A stretch of 64,000 bases of DNA from Enchytraeus crypticus (GCA_905160935.1 CAJHZI010000769.1:343501-407500); one strand, 5' to 3'; shown: positions 42,206 to 52,495, counted from the first letter of the stretch. Notes: generated by a model from the letters alone, not told the origin. A program made the numbers and translations.

Positions 42206-43982
42206 TAGATCCTCAAGTTAAGTTCTAATATCACTTCTGTGGACAGAAATGATTTGTAACTAATTTGACGTTTTATTGCTTAAATCTATTTGCACTTTTG
42301 TAGGATGTAATGTTTGGAAATAAAATAAAGGCGTTTTGTAGTTGTCGTATATTCAACCCTCTTCAGCACTTAAAACACCTTCTGAGGTTGTTTCCATTGC
42401 CTTCCTCAAAGACTGGCTGCCTTACTTGGTTCTTACAGTACAGGTAAATTTCAATTGAACCAATTCTAATCAATTTTAGCTGTGAGGTTAAACATTCAAC
42501 TGTTAAGTGTTAAACATAGCAAATAGGTATGACTGCGAATCACTTTAAAAATTGCAGAAAACTTAATGTTTGCCCATCCAGACCATTGCTTCACGTGGGT
42601 AGCTAGAACAAATCAGAGTGGTCACTGTCTGCTATTAATTTATGCAATAAACACGTTAATCAACAGTGCTTCTCGAAACCATTTGTTTCGGGAAGCAAAA
42701 AAATGACATTTAGTTAAGCCAATAGTGATCTGTATTCCCAGAAAGTTTCAGGTTTCCACCAGTACTGTACTCTCAAAGAATTGCGTATTCAGGACTTCCA
42801 GCTCTTACAAGTTCCAATTAAATACCTTAAAATGCTGGTTGTTGTCAGGGACTACATTACTATGCACGCTATTAACATTTTCAAGAACACTACATCGCCG
42901 ACAAATATTTACCTGTAAAAACCACAAAAATCTGATTTTATTTCCACTTACATGACAAGCATAAATTAAAATTTCTGCCTAATTTAAATCAGCAATTACA
43001 CCAAAAGCTACCTGCAACTTATTTCATTAAATGATAGTAGAACTAAAGCATTGTACTTCAGACAAGAATAGCAGAGCATTGAAGCTGCCGCACAGTGGAT
43101 GAATGTAGACTCAGCTTTGGTACACATGTCTACAGTATTTACTTATAAATGAAAAGCAACAATGTCAAAGCAATCGAATAAAACCCTAATGTCACTGATT
43201 TCAATTAAAGTGGAGAATACAAAACTTCTGTGACAAGAACTTAACTAGGATGTCTGAGAGAAGTGAGGCAGTGTGTGCCTAGAACACCGTGCCGCACTAA
43301 ATTAAGGTTAAAAGATATTGGTGCAGAGAATTGTTAGTTCCGCTCATCATAATAAAACACTCGTTACGACAGCGATCTGTTAACTACAAACATATATCAA
43401 GAATGTGTACTACGCATTTTAATACAGACACACACAATGTATAGAAACACACGGCCCCACAGAGTTCAATATTTATACTAGCAAATAACTGTTCTTATAT
43501 ACACACCTATCTCACACTACCCCTCTCTCATCCAACGCGCAATCAACGACTGCAATGTTTCCACCACAAGAATTTTGCAGCAGAACTCATAGCAGCAGAT
43601 GATCACTACCAACAATAGCCTCGCCATAGCTACCCACACATCTCGACATGGACCACACGACGTAGAATGCTCACAGAGGCTCTAGTCCTGTCAGGATTTC
43701 GTTCTGTAATTAACAGTGTAGTCCTCAAACAGCACAGCAGTGACTGATCACCTCACGCAATCCATCAGGTGGAGCAAATCTCTCAACGGAAAACAACTGA
43801 ACCTTGTTAATTATACGCCATGCACCACGTCAATCTACTGTATCTTCATACTAGCTAGCTCTTCATGCATACACACAGTCATCTCGTAGTCCTCTCTACG
43901 CTCACAAAACTCCTCTACTGTGTAAGGTATCCAACACTTAGATGAAATCCTCTTCTCTCAGTCTCCGCTTCCTGTCCAGTGT
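42206..43982. other. Region downstream of SUMO (minus), probably including its 3' UTR
   Basis: AT-rich and unusually free of repeats. No coding frame of note. A TTTATT (minus-strand AATAAA) occurs near 42,934, but whether it is the SUMO poly(A) signal cannot be told. Confidence 0.35.
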
Positions 43983-46743
43983 TTACGAGGAGTGGCTGAC
44001 TCCGCCCGTCTGCTGCTGGAACACGTCTATAGAGTCTCCGTCCTCCATGTCCAGCTGTCAATCAAACAATCATCTTCATCAATAAATTAATTAATTAAAT
44101 CTAACTTTAGTTTAAACAGCTGCTTGTTACATAGCCGTAAAGTTGACGTTGTTAAAGACAGTTTCATCTCTCAAAAGAATTATCAGTAATGGACGAGCCC
44201 AGGATCCGCAGTCGAATATCTTACCCACATACCGCTGGTTTCAGCCAAAATTTATATCAAAGCGCCGAGGACAGCAGCACAACAACAAATACAACAAGCA
44301 GCACCAACCTCACATAACAAGTTTAGCAAAGAATGTCAGTGAGTAAAAATATCACATCTGATCACAATCAAAATGAATAGAAAATCAAAACAAACATTGA
44401 ATGATCATATAGAGGAAAACAGACGTCAGAGAAAATATATCGTCATTTCAGTGAATGATGCTTAAAGCCATTTAACCAGAACAAAATCCAGTCATACATA
44501 ATCAGTTACACCTGTCAGCCATACGTAACCAGACAGACATGGCACAGACTACAAATGCTTACAAATTCTTGACTTAAGCGAGTTGTTAACAATGACGGAA
44601 TGTTTTTAGTGTCACAGAACAGAAGTAAAATAACAAAACTACGGACCTACTGATAGTAAGTTGTAACAATCACATATTGGAATTTATGCAAAGAAAGCAC
44701 CTAACAGAAGAACAGACTAAAACCTGTCAATCAATAATCACAAACCTGTGTGGGCGTGTCCGTCTCGTTGATAGGCTGTCCATCAAATCTGAACCTCATT
44801 GATCCCATCTTAACTCCCTACACACATAATACGACACGTTAATTCACCACAACTAATCCATCTCAACTCCCTACACACATAATATAACACGTTAATTCAC
44901 CAATACTAATCCTTCTAACTACCTACACACATAATATAACACGTTAATTCACCACTACCAATCCTTCTAACTCCCTACACACATAATATGACACGTTAAT
45001 TCACCACAACTAATCCATCTCAACTCCCTACACACATAATATAACACGTTAATTCACCAATACTAATCCTTCTAACTACCTACACACAATATAACACGTT
45101 AATTCACCACTACCAATCCTTCTAACTACCTACACACATAATATAACACGTTAATTCACCACTACTAATCCTTCTAACTACCTACACACATAATATAACA
45201 CGTTAATGCACTACTACTAATCCACCCTAACTCCCTACATATATAATAAGACACATACGTTAATTCTACTAATCCATCTTAACATGTATGCATATGCGAC
45301 AGTGGATGTATGAGTGTGTGACAGTGGATGTATGAGTGTGTGTGTTAGAGTGGATGTGTGTGTTAGAGTGGATGTATGTGTGTGTGTGTTAGAGTGGATG
45401 TATGTGTGTGTGACAGTGTATGTATATGTGTGTGACAGTGGATGTATGAGTGTGTGACAGTGGATGTATGTATGTGTGACAGTGTTTGTTTGTATGTGTG
45501 TGTGACAGTGGATGTATGTGCGCGTGAGGGTGGATGTATGTGTGTGACAGTGGATGTGTTCCTCACAGTTCTCTCGCAGTAAGCGGACATGAGTTTTCTC
45601 AGTGGAGTCATTTTCTTGATCTTAAAGTGGACCACGCTGCCATCCTGTCCCGTCACCTTCAAGTTAATGTGCTCGTCACTCTATCATCAATCAATCAAGC
45701 AATCAATCAATACCTTCAAGTTAATGTGCTCGTCACTCTATCATCAATCAATCAAGCAATCAATCAATACCTTCAAGTTAATGTGCTCGTCACTCTATCA
45801 TCAATCAATCAAGCAATCAATCAATACCTTCAAGTTAATGTGCTCGTCACTCTATCATCAATCAATCAAGCAATCAATCAATACCTTCAAGTTAATGTGC
45901 TCGCTCGCAATCAATCAATACCTTCAAGTTAATGTGCTCGTCACTCTAATCAATCAATACCTTCAAGTTAATGTGCTCGTCACTCTATCATCAATCAATC
46001 AACTAAAAATAGTATACATCAATCACACAATCCACACTTTAAACTTAGAGCTGAAAAGCTGATAAAGCTAAGGTTAACATCAGTTTCCTCACTCGAAAGC
46101 GATGTCAGTGCGACAGGCGAGCCCAGGATTTGAATCCTGAACATACTGATCCGCAGTCGAGTGTCTTACCGACTTCGCTACTGGCTTCAGCCTTAACAAA
46201 CGAGCATTCAGTCTTCATATAGATGTTGTCACCCGTCACAATCCCTAAATGCATTTTGTTATAATATGCATAAATTAACTAAAAGAAAGTCTTTAACAGG
46301 AGAGTCTTTAATCATGATAATCGATCGAAAATCCAACACGTGAGGGTTGAAGGTATCTCCGAATCCGGCGTTTAAAATTCATCTTACCGGCTAACGAATT
46401 ATTGAAATTACAAATTCATACAACGATAATATATAAACGAAAAATCTACTTACAGCAGCGTCAGTCCCATTTCATTAAATCCCACTAAACTATAACACAC
46501 TCAACATTATTGTTTTTACACTAAAATTTCATAAATTTCATTGTATGCACTTTTACCGCCTAATAAATATTGCGAGGCCGCCATGACAGTAGCAAAACAC
46601 GACATTTTTTAATTACAAAAGATATTACGTCCATCTCTGACTAAATCGCGAAAAAAATGAGTATAAATATAGGTAGGTGTAAAGTTAGGCTGAAGAAAGT
46701 AGAAATTAGGCAGAAAAGTTCAAACCTTTTTCTCGTCAGCCAT
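43983..46743 (-). CDS. SUMO: SUMO (small ubiquitin-like modifier, SUMO2/3-like), four exons
   Basis: Minus-strand exons 46743-46726, 45680-45567, 44817-44746 and 44054-43983 join in phase 0 throughout to 91 residues. The precursor is cut by a SENP protease after the diglycine and then conjugated to lysines by E1/UBC9. Seen: [76 protein letters not shown], then a five-residue tail VSHSS. The beta-grasp core is closest to SUMO2/3 ([20 protein letters not shown]). The N-terminal arm is short and has no psi-K-x-E site, which SUMO2/3 use for chain formation. Exons 2 and 3 are each preceded in the direction of transcription by arrays of copied exon starts. The exon 1 donor (GTTTGA) is weak. Confidence 0.95.
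44150..44236 (-). mobile_element. SINE family A, internally deleted
   Basis: CAGTTTCATCTCTCAAAAGA, GGACGAGCCCAGGATCCGCAG (B box removed), GAATATCTTACC; in SUMO intron 3. Confidence 0.55.
44818..45290 (-). repeat. Exon-edge array at SUMO exon 3 (eight decoys)
   Basis: On the minus strand, units of about 52-53 bp carry ATTATGTGTGTAG followed by GGAGTTGAGATGGATTAG or GTAGTTAGAAGGATTAG, against GGAGTTAAGATGGGATCA in the real exon (starts 44,817). Acceptor-like sites fall near 44871, 44923, 44975, 45028, 45080, 45130, 45182 and 45235. A three-unit block of about 157 bp is itself repeated. The array lies in SUMO intron 2. Confidence 0.85.
45295..45560 (+). repeat. TG-rich minisatellite at the 5' end of SUMO intron 2
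   Basis: Units of about 26-30 bp (GTGTGACAGTGGATGTATG) run right up to the exon 2 donor (GTGAGG on minus at 45,566). They do not contain exon 2 sequence, but share GTGTGTTCC/GGATGT-like ends with the donor flank. Confidence 0.8.
45657..46000 (-). repeat. Exon-edge array at SUMO exon 2 (six decoys, exact 57-bp period)
   Basis: On the minus strand each unit is GATGATAG plus 24 exon bases coding SDEHINLK, then GTATTGATTGATTGCTTGAT and more (GATT)n. Exon-like starts: 45984, 45945, 45908 (truncated), 45851, 45794, 45737 and the real 45680. The last four steps are exactly 57 bp. In the intact decoys the 24 exon bases are bounded by AG and by AAG-GTATTG, so each looks like a 24-nt in-frame microexon. 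Confidence 0.95.
46055..46192 (-). mobile_element. SINE family A
   Basis: Same transcriptional orientation as SUMO, in its intron 1, about 70 bp upstream of the exon-edge array. Confidence 0.75.
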
Positions 46744-46839
46744 TTTGATCTTTTTCACGACTTTACTAAACACTGGGCGCAACAAAGAATCACGGACTTA
46801 TGAAAATAAGACTAGGCTAGTAAAGCTGTTGACGCACAG

Positions 46840-46995
46840 GGCAGCCAATCGGATTAGTGAAAATCTAAATGAGATATCTCATTGCACACAAAGCAACGAA
46901 TCACAGCTGCATTACAAATGTATAGGCATATAATTGGCTAGTTAAATACAATTATTGTAGTCTGATTCAGTGCCCCAAGGGGGGCGGGGACGTAG
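46840..46995 (-). promoter_or_regulatory. Probable SUMO promoter region
   Basis: Within 250 bp upstream of the SUMO ATG there are two CCAAT-type motifs (GCCAATCGG at about 46,846, and ATTGGCT near 46,934 in the other orientation) and a GC box (GGGGGCGGGG at about 46,980). CCAAT plus GC boxes without TATA are usual for constitutive genes. The start site itself is not visible. Confidence 0.4.
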
Positions 46996-47237
46996 GGAAA
47001 GTTCTGTTGCATCGTCCATGACACTATTGCGCACTATTAACAGCAAATCCAACCGATTAGAATACTTTACAAGATCAATTAATCAAACCTTATAAAGCAA
47101 ATACTCGGAAACACGTCTAAAAGGGTTACCAAAGTTAAACTTAAAGGTAGCGAATGAACAGTTTAGACTAAAGCCTAGGTCTATTCCGTATCCCCCGATC
47201 CTAATTAAACTGGGATTTAGCGGAAGAAGATGATGAT

Positions 47238-47292
47238 GATTGTGAGCCTATGTATAGATAGGCTCATAATCATGATATACAGTATATCATAA
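47238..47292. repeat. Two adjacent short fold-backs
   Basis: GATTGTGAGCCTAT pairs with ATAGGCTCATAATC (13 of 14, 6-base loop). Immediately after, ATGATATAC and GTATATCAT pair across one or two bases. Confidence 0.8.
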
Positions 47293-47299
47293 TGTTCTA

Positions 47300-47834
47300 T
47301 TTTTTTATTATTTTATGTTCTTTCAAAATACGTCAAAAATTACGTTAACTTTCCCCAGGGATAGACTCCCATTCTGTTTGTAGATGGTACGATGATGGCC
47401 CCATACAAATCCCATGCAGCTAAGTATGAAGGTTCTCTGAAGTCCACCAAAACGAACAATTGAGTCCCAGTTTATGGTCGGATCTTATCCGGAGGGAAAG
47501 CTGGTACACGTGCTTTCAATACGACCAATTTATTGAATTCTCAGTCAACCCTCAATCAAATCAAAACGTTTCATTATTGCAAAAGTTCAAATAATCCAAA
47601 ATTATGACACTGATATTTGGTCATATCATACAATAAAAGAATTACTAGAAGCTGCGTGTCCTATCCAAAGATCTTTAAAATAAAATAAAAATAAATAATT
47701 AAAATTGTTTTTCTTTATTCTATGGTCCTATCTCTTCCACCGTAAAGAATGGCAGTAAAAACTCAATGTTTACAATGGTTGAGATTGCCCTTGACGCTGC
47801 TACTGTTTTTAATTATTTATTCTATTGATTACAA
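47300..47834. other. Intergenic stretch, no gene recognised
   Basis: AT-rich. The small frame from 47,749 runs into the family H repeat and was not accepted as a gene. Confidence 0.4.
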
Positions 47835-48215
47835 CCCCGTGTTGTGCTCGGGTGTGGTTGGACCACTGCAGAATTGGGCAACCGCAAACAATCTGCCGCG
47901 TGTATGTAAGAGGCGACTAAAGGCAGGAGCTGAGGTTGGCAAGATGGGACCCACCCCACCATGAAATAATTTCCCCAGGATTAAATGGTAATTATAATCG
48001 ACCTAACTGAGGAGGGCAAAGGGAAACCTCCTCGGAAGCCATATTTTTCCCAACCTATAGGCTACATAAGGTATGGATAAGGCATAGACTTTGTGAAGGG
48101 ATTAACTTGTTGATCTAAGGAGTGCTCTTATGGAGCGAGAAAACAGATTTTGAGTGTGAATATGTACCTTGAACCTGCCACTTGGCAGTGCACTGAAGAA
48201 GATGGATTACAATAA
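47835..48215 (+). repeat. Dispersed repeat, family H
   Basis: Opposite-orientation partner of 1,720-2,055: GTTGTGCTCGGGTGTGG, GGGCAACCGCAAACAATCTG, TTGATCTAAGGAGTGCTCTT, ATGGAGCGAGAAAACAGA. Longer and better preserved than the first copy. Confidence 0.7.
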
Positions 48216-48319
48216 TAGGCCTACGTAATTATCATTATTATTAATATTGATTTATTATATTAGATTTATTAGCATCTCACTATAAAATTTTTTTTATAGC
48301 GTACACACACGTAGGCATA

Positions 48320-48368
<49 letters not shown>

Positions 48369-48490
48369 ACATACTCATATGTATCTATGTATATGTATGC
48401 ATATAGGCCTATGTATGTATGTATGTATGCATGTATGTATGCATGTATGTATGTATGTATGTATGTATGTATGTATGCATGTATGTATGC

Positions 48491-48534
<44 letters not shown>

Positions 48535-48758
48535 TATAGTATTATATATATACATATACATAAATAAAAAAAGAAATAAAAAAAGAAAAATATATATATA
48601 TATATATATATAATATCTAGGCCCTTCTTCTTTTTCTCTAAGTGCCGTGCCTGTTCCAAGCCTGGGCGGTCATGGTCATTTTCTTTATGGTCATACCTAG
48701 GCCCATTTAGGCCTAACTGCAAAATTTTATGTAGGCTACAGATAAATATAGTCCTAGT

Positions 48759-48814
<56 letters not shown>

Positions 48815-48820
48815 ACCATA
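48320..48820 (+). repeat. Cluster of microsatellites: (CA)n, (TGTA)n, (TA)n
   Basis: (CA)n at 48,326-48,360, (ATGT)n at 48,411-48,492, (AT)n at 48,493-48,532, a second (TA)n at 48,590-48,610 and a long one at 48,757-48,815. The Tyr/Ile and Met/Tyr/Val/Cys frames here are artefacts. Confidence 0.9.
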
Positions 48821-48824
48821 TCAT

Positions 48825-49299
48825 CCATATGAATTATTGCATAAAATGTTATCCAAAATGTGCGCCAGTAACGCTTGCACACTAGCGTTTTGCACCAGTA
48901 GGTGCTTTCAGGCAGGCTGTTGTAACTACCTTACGATTAGATATTGATTGCCAGTAGTTATAGTGGATGTGGTCTAACCGTAGATACGTTTGTTTGATTG
49001 AAATCCTAACTCTATTTTGCCAACTTGGCTTTCATTGATTTTTGTTTTAATCAACTAATAAGTGTAGGTACTGAAAGACAAGGATAACTGCCATGCTTGC
49101 TTCAGTAGGCCCCTAATCCTACTTCGGTTGATCTAATTTTCGTTGTCGAGAATATCTTTAATAATTAAAAGTAAGTAAAGACACGTGACCAATTACCGTC
49201 GTTGCCACTCTTTAGAATTTGTTTTTCATTGCAATACACATGTAGACAAATATCATGGTAACTCATTTTACCCCACTAGCTCATTTTACCCCCCGTTCC
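48825..49299. other. Stretch with no recognised gene
   Basis: No repeat, RNA gene or coding frame recognised. Confidence 0.4.
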
Positions 49300-49747
49300 C
49301 CTACTAGTCTATGTTCCCCTCCTAGTCTATGTTCCCCTACTAGTCTATGTTCCCCCACTGGTCGATGCAGCCCTACTAGTCTATGTAGCCCTACTAGTCG
49401 ATGTAGCCCTACTAGTCTATGTAGCCCTACTAGTCTATGTAGCCCTACTAGTCGATGTAGCCCTACTAGTCGATGTAGCCCTACTAGTCGATGTAGCCCA
49501 ACTAGTCGATGTAGCCCTACTAGTCGATGTAGCCCTACTAGTCCATGTAGCCCTACTAGTCGATGTCGATGTAGCCCTACTAGTCGATGTAGCCCAGCTA
49601 GTCGATGTAGCCCAACTAGTCGATGTAGCCCTACTAGTCGATGTAGCCCTACTAGTCGATGTAGCCCTACTAGTCGATGTAGCCCTACTAGTCGATGTAG
49701 CCCTACTAGTCGATGTAGCCCTACTAGTCGATGCAGCCCTACTAGTT
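49300..49747 (+). repeat. 18-bp minisatellite (GATGTAGCCCTACTAGTC)
   Basis: About 25 units, each with an ACTAGT hexamer. Because 18 is a multiple of three the plus strand stays open for 164 codons as a Ser-Pro-Thr-Ser-Arg-Cys repeat. Upstream units (CTATGTTCCCCTACTAGT) are diverged. No splice or start context supports a gene. Confidence 0.9.
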
Positions 49748-49914
49748 AGCCTACTCTTCGGTTGGCTTCAAAATGTTTCATTTTAGTTACAAACTAATCG
49801 GATTGTAAATGTTTGATACTTGAATCTGAGATTACATAGTATAGTCAAAATGTTCAAGATATTAAGACGTTATTTACTAGTAGCACTCTAATCGAAAAGT
49901 TATAATTTGATTCA

Positions 49915-50375
49915 CACCCGTCTTCCGTCTGATATGACTCCGCCCATTCCTATTCTGGCTCGGATAAGACTCCGCCCATTCCTATTCTGGCTCTGATATG
50001 ACTCCGCCCATTCCTATTCTGGCTCGGATAAGACTCCGCCCATTCCTATTCTGGCTCTGATATGACTCCGCCCATTCCTATTCTGGCTCTGATATGACTC
50101 CGCCCATTCCTATTCTGGCTCGGATAAGACTCCGCCCATTCCTATTCTGGCTCTGATATGACTCCGCCCATTCCTATTCTGGCTCGGATAAGACTCCGCC
50201 CATTCCTATTCTGGATCTGATATGACTCCGCCCATTCCTATTCTGGATCTGATATGACTCCGCCCATTCCTATTCTGGCTCTGATATGACTCCGCCCATT
50301 CCTATTCTGGATCTGATATGACTCCGCCCATTCCTATTCTGGCTCGGATAAGACTCCGCCCATTCCTATTCTGTC
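49915..50375 (+). repeat. 32-bp satellite with two alternating unit types
   Basis: About 14 units of GACTCCGCCCATTCCTATTC plus TGGCT, joined by CTGATAT or CGGATAA. The two joiner types alternate in the first half, and an ATCTGATAT variant appears in the second, suggesting 64-bp dimers. Each unit contains CCGCCC. Confidence 0.9.
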
Positions 50376-50429
50376 CCATAAAACTCTACCTATTCATATC
50401 TACTACGTACTAAGCTTATAATAGTACTG

Positions 50430-50700
50430 TTAAAATATAAATAGTAATAATAATAATAATAATGATTAATAATAATAATAATTATTAAATTATTAATTAT
50501 TAAATTTAATAATGATTATTAATAATAATAACTAATGATTCAATGCAGTCTGTTTCAGTGGCACTTTGGCTAATGCGGCTTCCCAGAGTGTAGAGGAATT
50601 ATTTTAATCGCTTCTTTTTTAAACTTTTAATTAAATAAAGCCTCTTTTATCTTATTTTTTAGCCCAGTGCCCTTTACAGCCCCGTGCATTAAAAAATAAT
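50430..50700 (+). repeat. (ATA)n patch and family G element
   Basis: Family G body at 50,545-50,700: AGTGTAGAGGAATTATTTTA, CTCTTTTATCTTA, TTTTAGCCCAGTGCCC, (ATA)n tail. Confidence 0.6.
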
Positions 50701-50845
50701 AATAATTATTATAAATAAAATTAAGGTTCAGCGTCCGTTTTATCATTCAAGGATGCTGTCAGGGATAGATTAGCCTAATTTACCCAAACCCATCTGCAAA
50801 CCGAATGAGTTGATGTTAAGTAAGGTCCTAAACGATGATGATTAA
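50700..50845 (+). repeat. Family D element
   Basis: AAGGTTCAGCGTCCG, TTATCATTCAAGGATGCTGT, AATTTACCCAAACC, AAGTAAGGTCCTAAACGATG; follows the family G tail directly. Confidence 0.6.
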
Positions 50846-51005
50846 AATGAACGGAGCGGAATGTCATTTGGGCACATTTGTAGGATACATGTATTTTACA
50901 ACATAGGTTCTACAGTAGCTTACATGCAATTGACTTTAACTGACTCTTGAAGGTGATAATACAAGAAACCTAGTGCACACTGATAGAGCTTTTTCATTAT
51001 TTCGT

Positions 51006-51140
51006 AGTAAAGCTGGTAAAGCTAAGGTTAACGTCGGTTTCCTCACTCGAAAACGATGTTAGTGAAGGGATAGCCCAGAATTTGAACCCTGCACATACTG
51101 ATCCGCGGTCGAGTATCTTACCGACACCACCACTGGCTCC
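51006..51140 (-). mobile_element. SINE family A
   Basis: Full-length inverted copy ending CCACTGGCTCC. Confidence 0.75.
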
Positions 51141-52005
51141 ATTATGTCGCACGGTATGTACTCTGCCACACAGCTACTGTTTTGAAGTAAAGCTATACAG
51201 TATACGATAAATATATCATTTTATTTTAGATATTTATGCAAATATTAAAGCTGAAAATTTGACCCTTGACCTCCAGTAAATCCTATAAATCTACCAAAAA
51301 CTAGGTCTTCATTAGTATTAGAACTAGTACACTGTAGAGCATATGCCGAATTAACAGATTTAACTTTTCTGTAATGACCCGGTCACTTAGCCATGGATCA
51401 ACCGTTAACTGCACGCGTCTTGAGAAGAGACTACGGACTGAGGAAGGCAACGGAAAACTACGTAAGAAATCCTGTTTTCTCAAATTATAGGCTATATTAA
51501 AGTAGTGAAAAGGCATTGCCTTTTGTGAGTTTGGTGATTGAGTTCTCTTTGTGGGACGTGAAAGCTGATTGTGAGTTGGAATACTTGAATGGAATTCCTG
51601 GCAGAACACCAGAGAGATATTTATTTATGCAACTTCTTTTAAGCGATAAATTTATCTAGCTAATGAGAGATTTCGTAAAGTGGAGGACATGAGTCTAGTA
51701 TCACGAGTTTATTGCTATGGCGACTTAGCGGGGAATCATACCGGCGACCAACAACTCTTCTGGTAAGCATGCTACTAACCCGGCCATCAGCCAAGTGACA
51801 GGTTTTAATCCCTAAATGGACAGTAACAGTCGCGCAACAATGGGAATGTGACTGATTTAATGCTAATATTTTTGCAGACTCTCGAGTACTATTATAACAA
51901 GAACACGTAAAGTTGATCAATTGAAAACAATAAAAGTAACTGGTGCGATTTTTCTTTTTCTTTATTATTCATAAGCTGTTCAAAAATACATAGTTTATTG
52001 TTACG
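51141..52005. other. Intergenic stretch, no gene recognised
   Basis: Contains a possible family H relative at about 51,410-51,605. Frames are short and unsupported. Confidence 0.4.
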
Positions 52006-52049
52006 TAATTATAGAAGCATCGACTGTGACGTCAGGAAGCACGAGTCTA

Positions 52050-52243
52050 TTGAGATGTTTAAGCACGAGTCTATTGAGATGTTGTAAGGCACGGGATGAA
52101 GAGCTGTAGTCAGATCTCTACTGTTGTAAGGCACGGGATGAAGAGCTGTAGTCAGATCTCTACTGTTGTAAGGCACGGGATGAAGAGCTGTAGTCAGATC
52201 TCTACTGTTGTAAGGCACGGGATGAAGAGCTGTAGTCAGATCA
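52050..52243 (-). repeat. 42-bp minisatellite next to the small basic exon
   Basis: Four units of TGTTGTAAGGCACGGGATGA plus AGAGCTGTAGTCAGATCTCTAC on the plus strand. On the minus strand each unit has CTACAG and TTACAACAG, which look like acceptors. It may be the 3' UTR, or an exon-edge array for a next exon of the minus-strand gene; I cannot decide. Confidence 0.7.
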
Positions 52244-52495
52244 CTATCGAGTGATCCAACACAGACAGTTGTTACTTATGGTGTCACCGCTTGTGACAGA
52301 TACTCGCCTGCTCTTGCCTTTCTTACCGCCCTTGGGCTTTCGCCCTCCCCTCTTTCTTTTCTTATGTCGCCGTTTCTTGCGCCTGAGTTTGGTCTCAACG
52401 GTCGAACTTTTCGACCTACTTCGGCTTCTGCTTCTACTGGCAGAGGTGGAGGCATGAGAAGCGCGGGACAGGCTCCGCTCAGTGTCCATGTTAAC
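52244..52495 (-). CDS. Possible exon of a small Arg/Ser/Lys-rich protein
   Basis: I do not recognise the gene. A minus-strand frame from ATG at 52,489 to TAG at 52,244 gives 81 residues: MDTERSLSRASHASTSA, an RS run (SRSRSRSRSKSS), then KLRRKKRRHKKRKRGGRK and PKGGKKGKSRR. An acceptor-like TTTAACAG lies just before the ATG, so a non-coding first exon would be upstream. Composition fits a nuclear RNA- or DNA-binding protein (RS-type splicing-related or sperm basic protein), but composition alone proves nothing. CGA-GTATCT inside the frame could be a donor, making the last 16 codons intronic. Unlike nearby repeat frames this one is not periodic. Confidence 0.4.
   Translation of the reverse strand, partial: VNMDTERSLSRASHASTSASRSRSRSRSKSSTVETKLRRKKRRHKKRKRGGRKPKGGKKGKSRRVSVTSGDTISNNCLCWITR

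Noticed and set aside
49255..49749. 164-codon Ser-Pro-Thr-Ser-Arg-Cys repeat frame
   Set aside because: 18-bp minisatellite. It could in principle be translated, but no flanking unique coding sequence, start context or splice sites support it.
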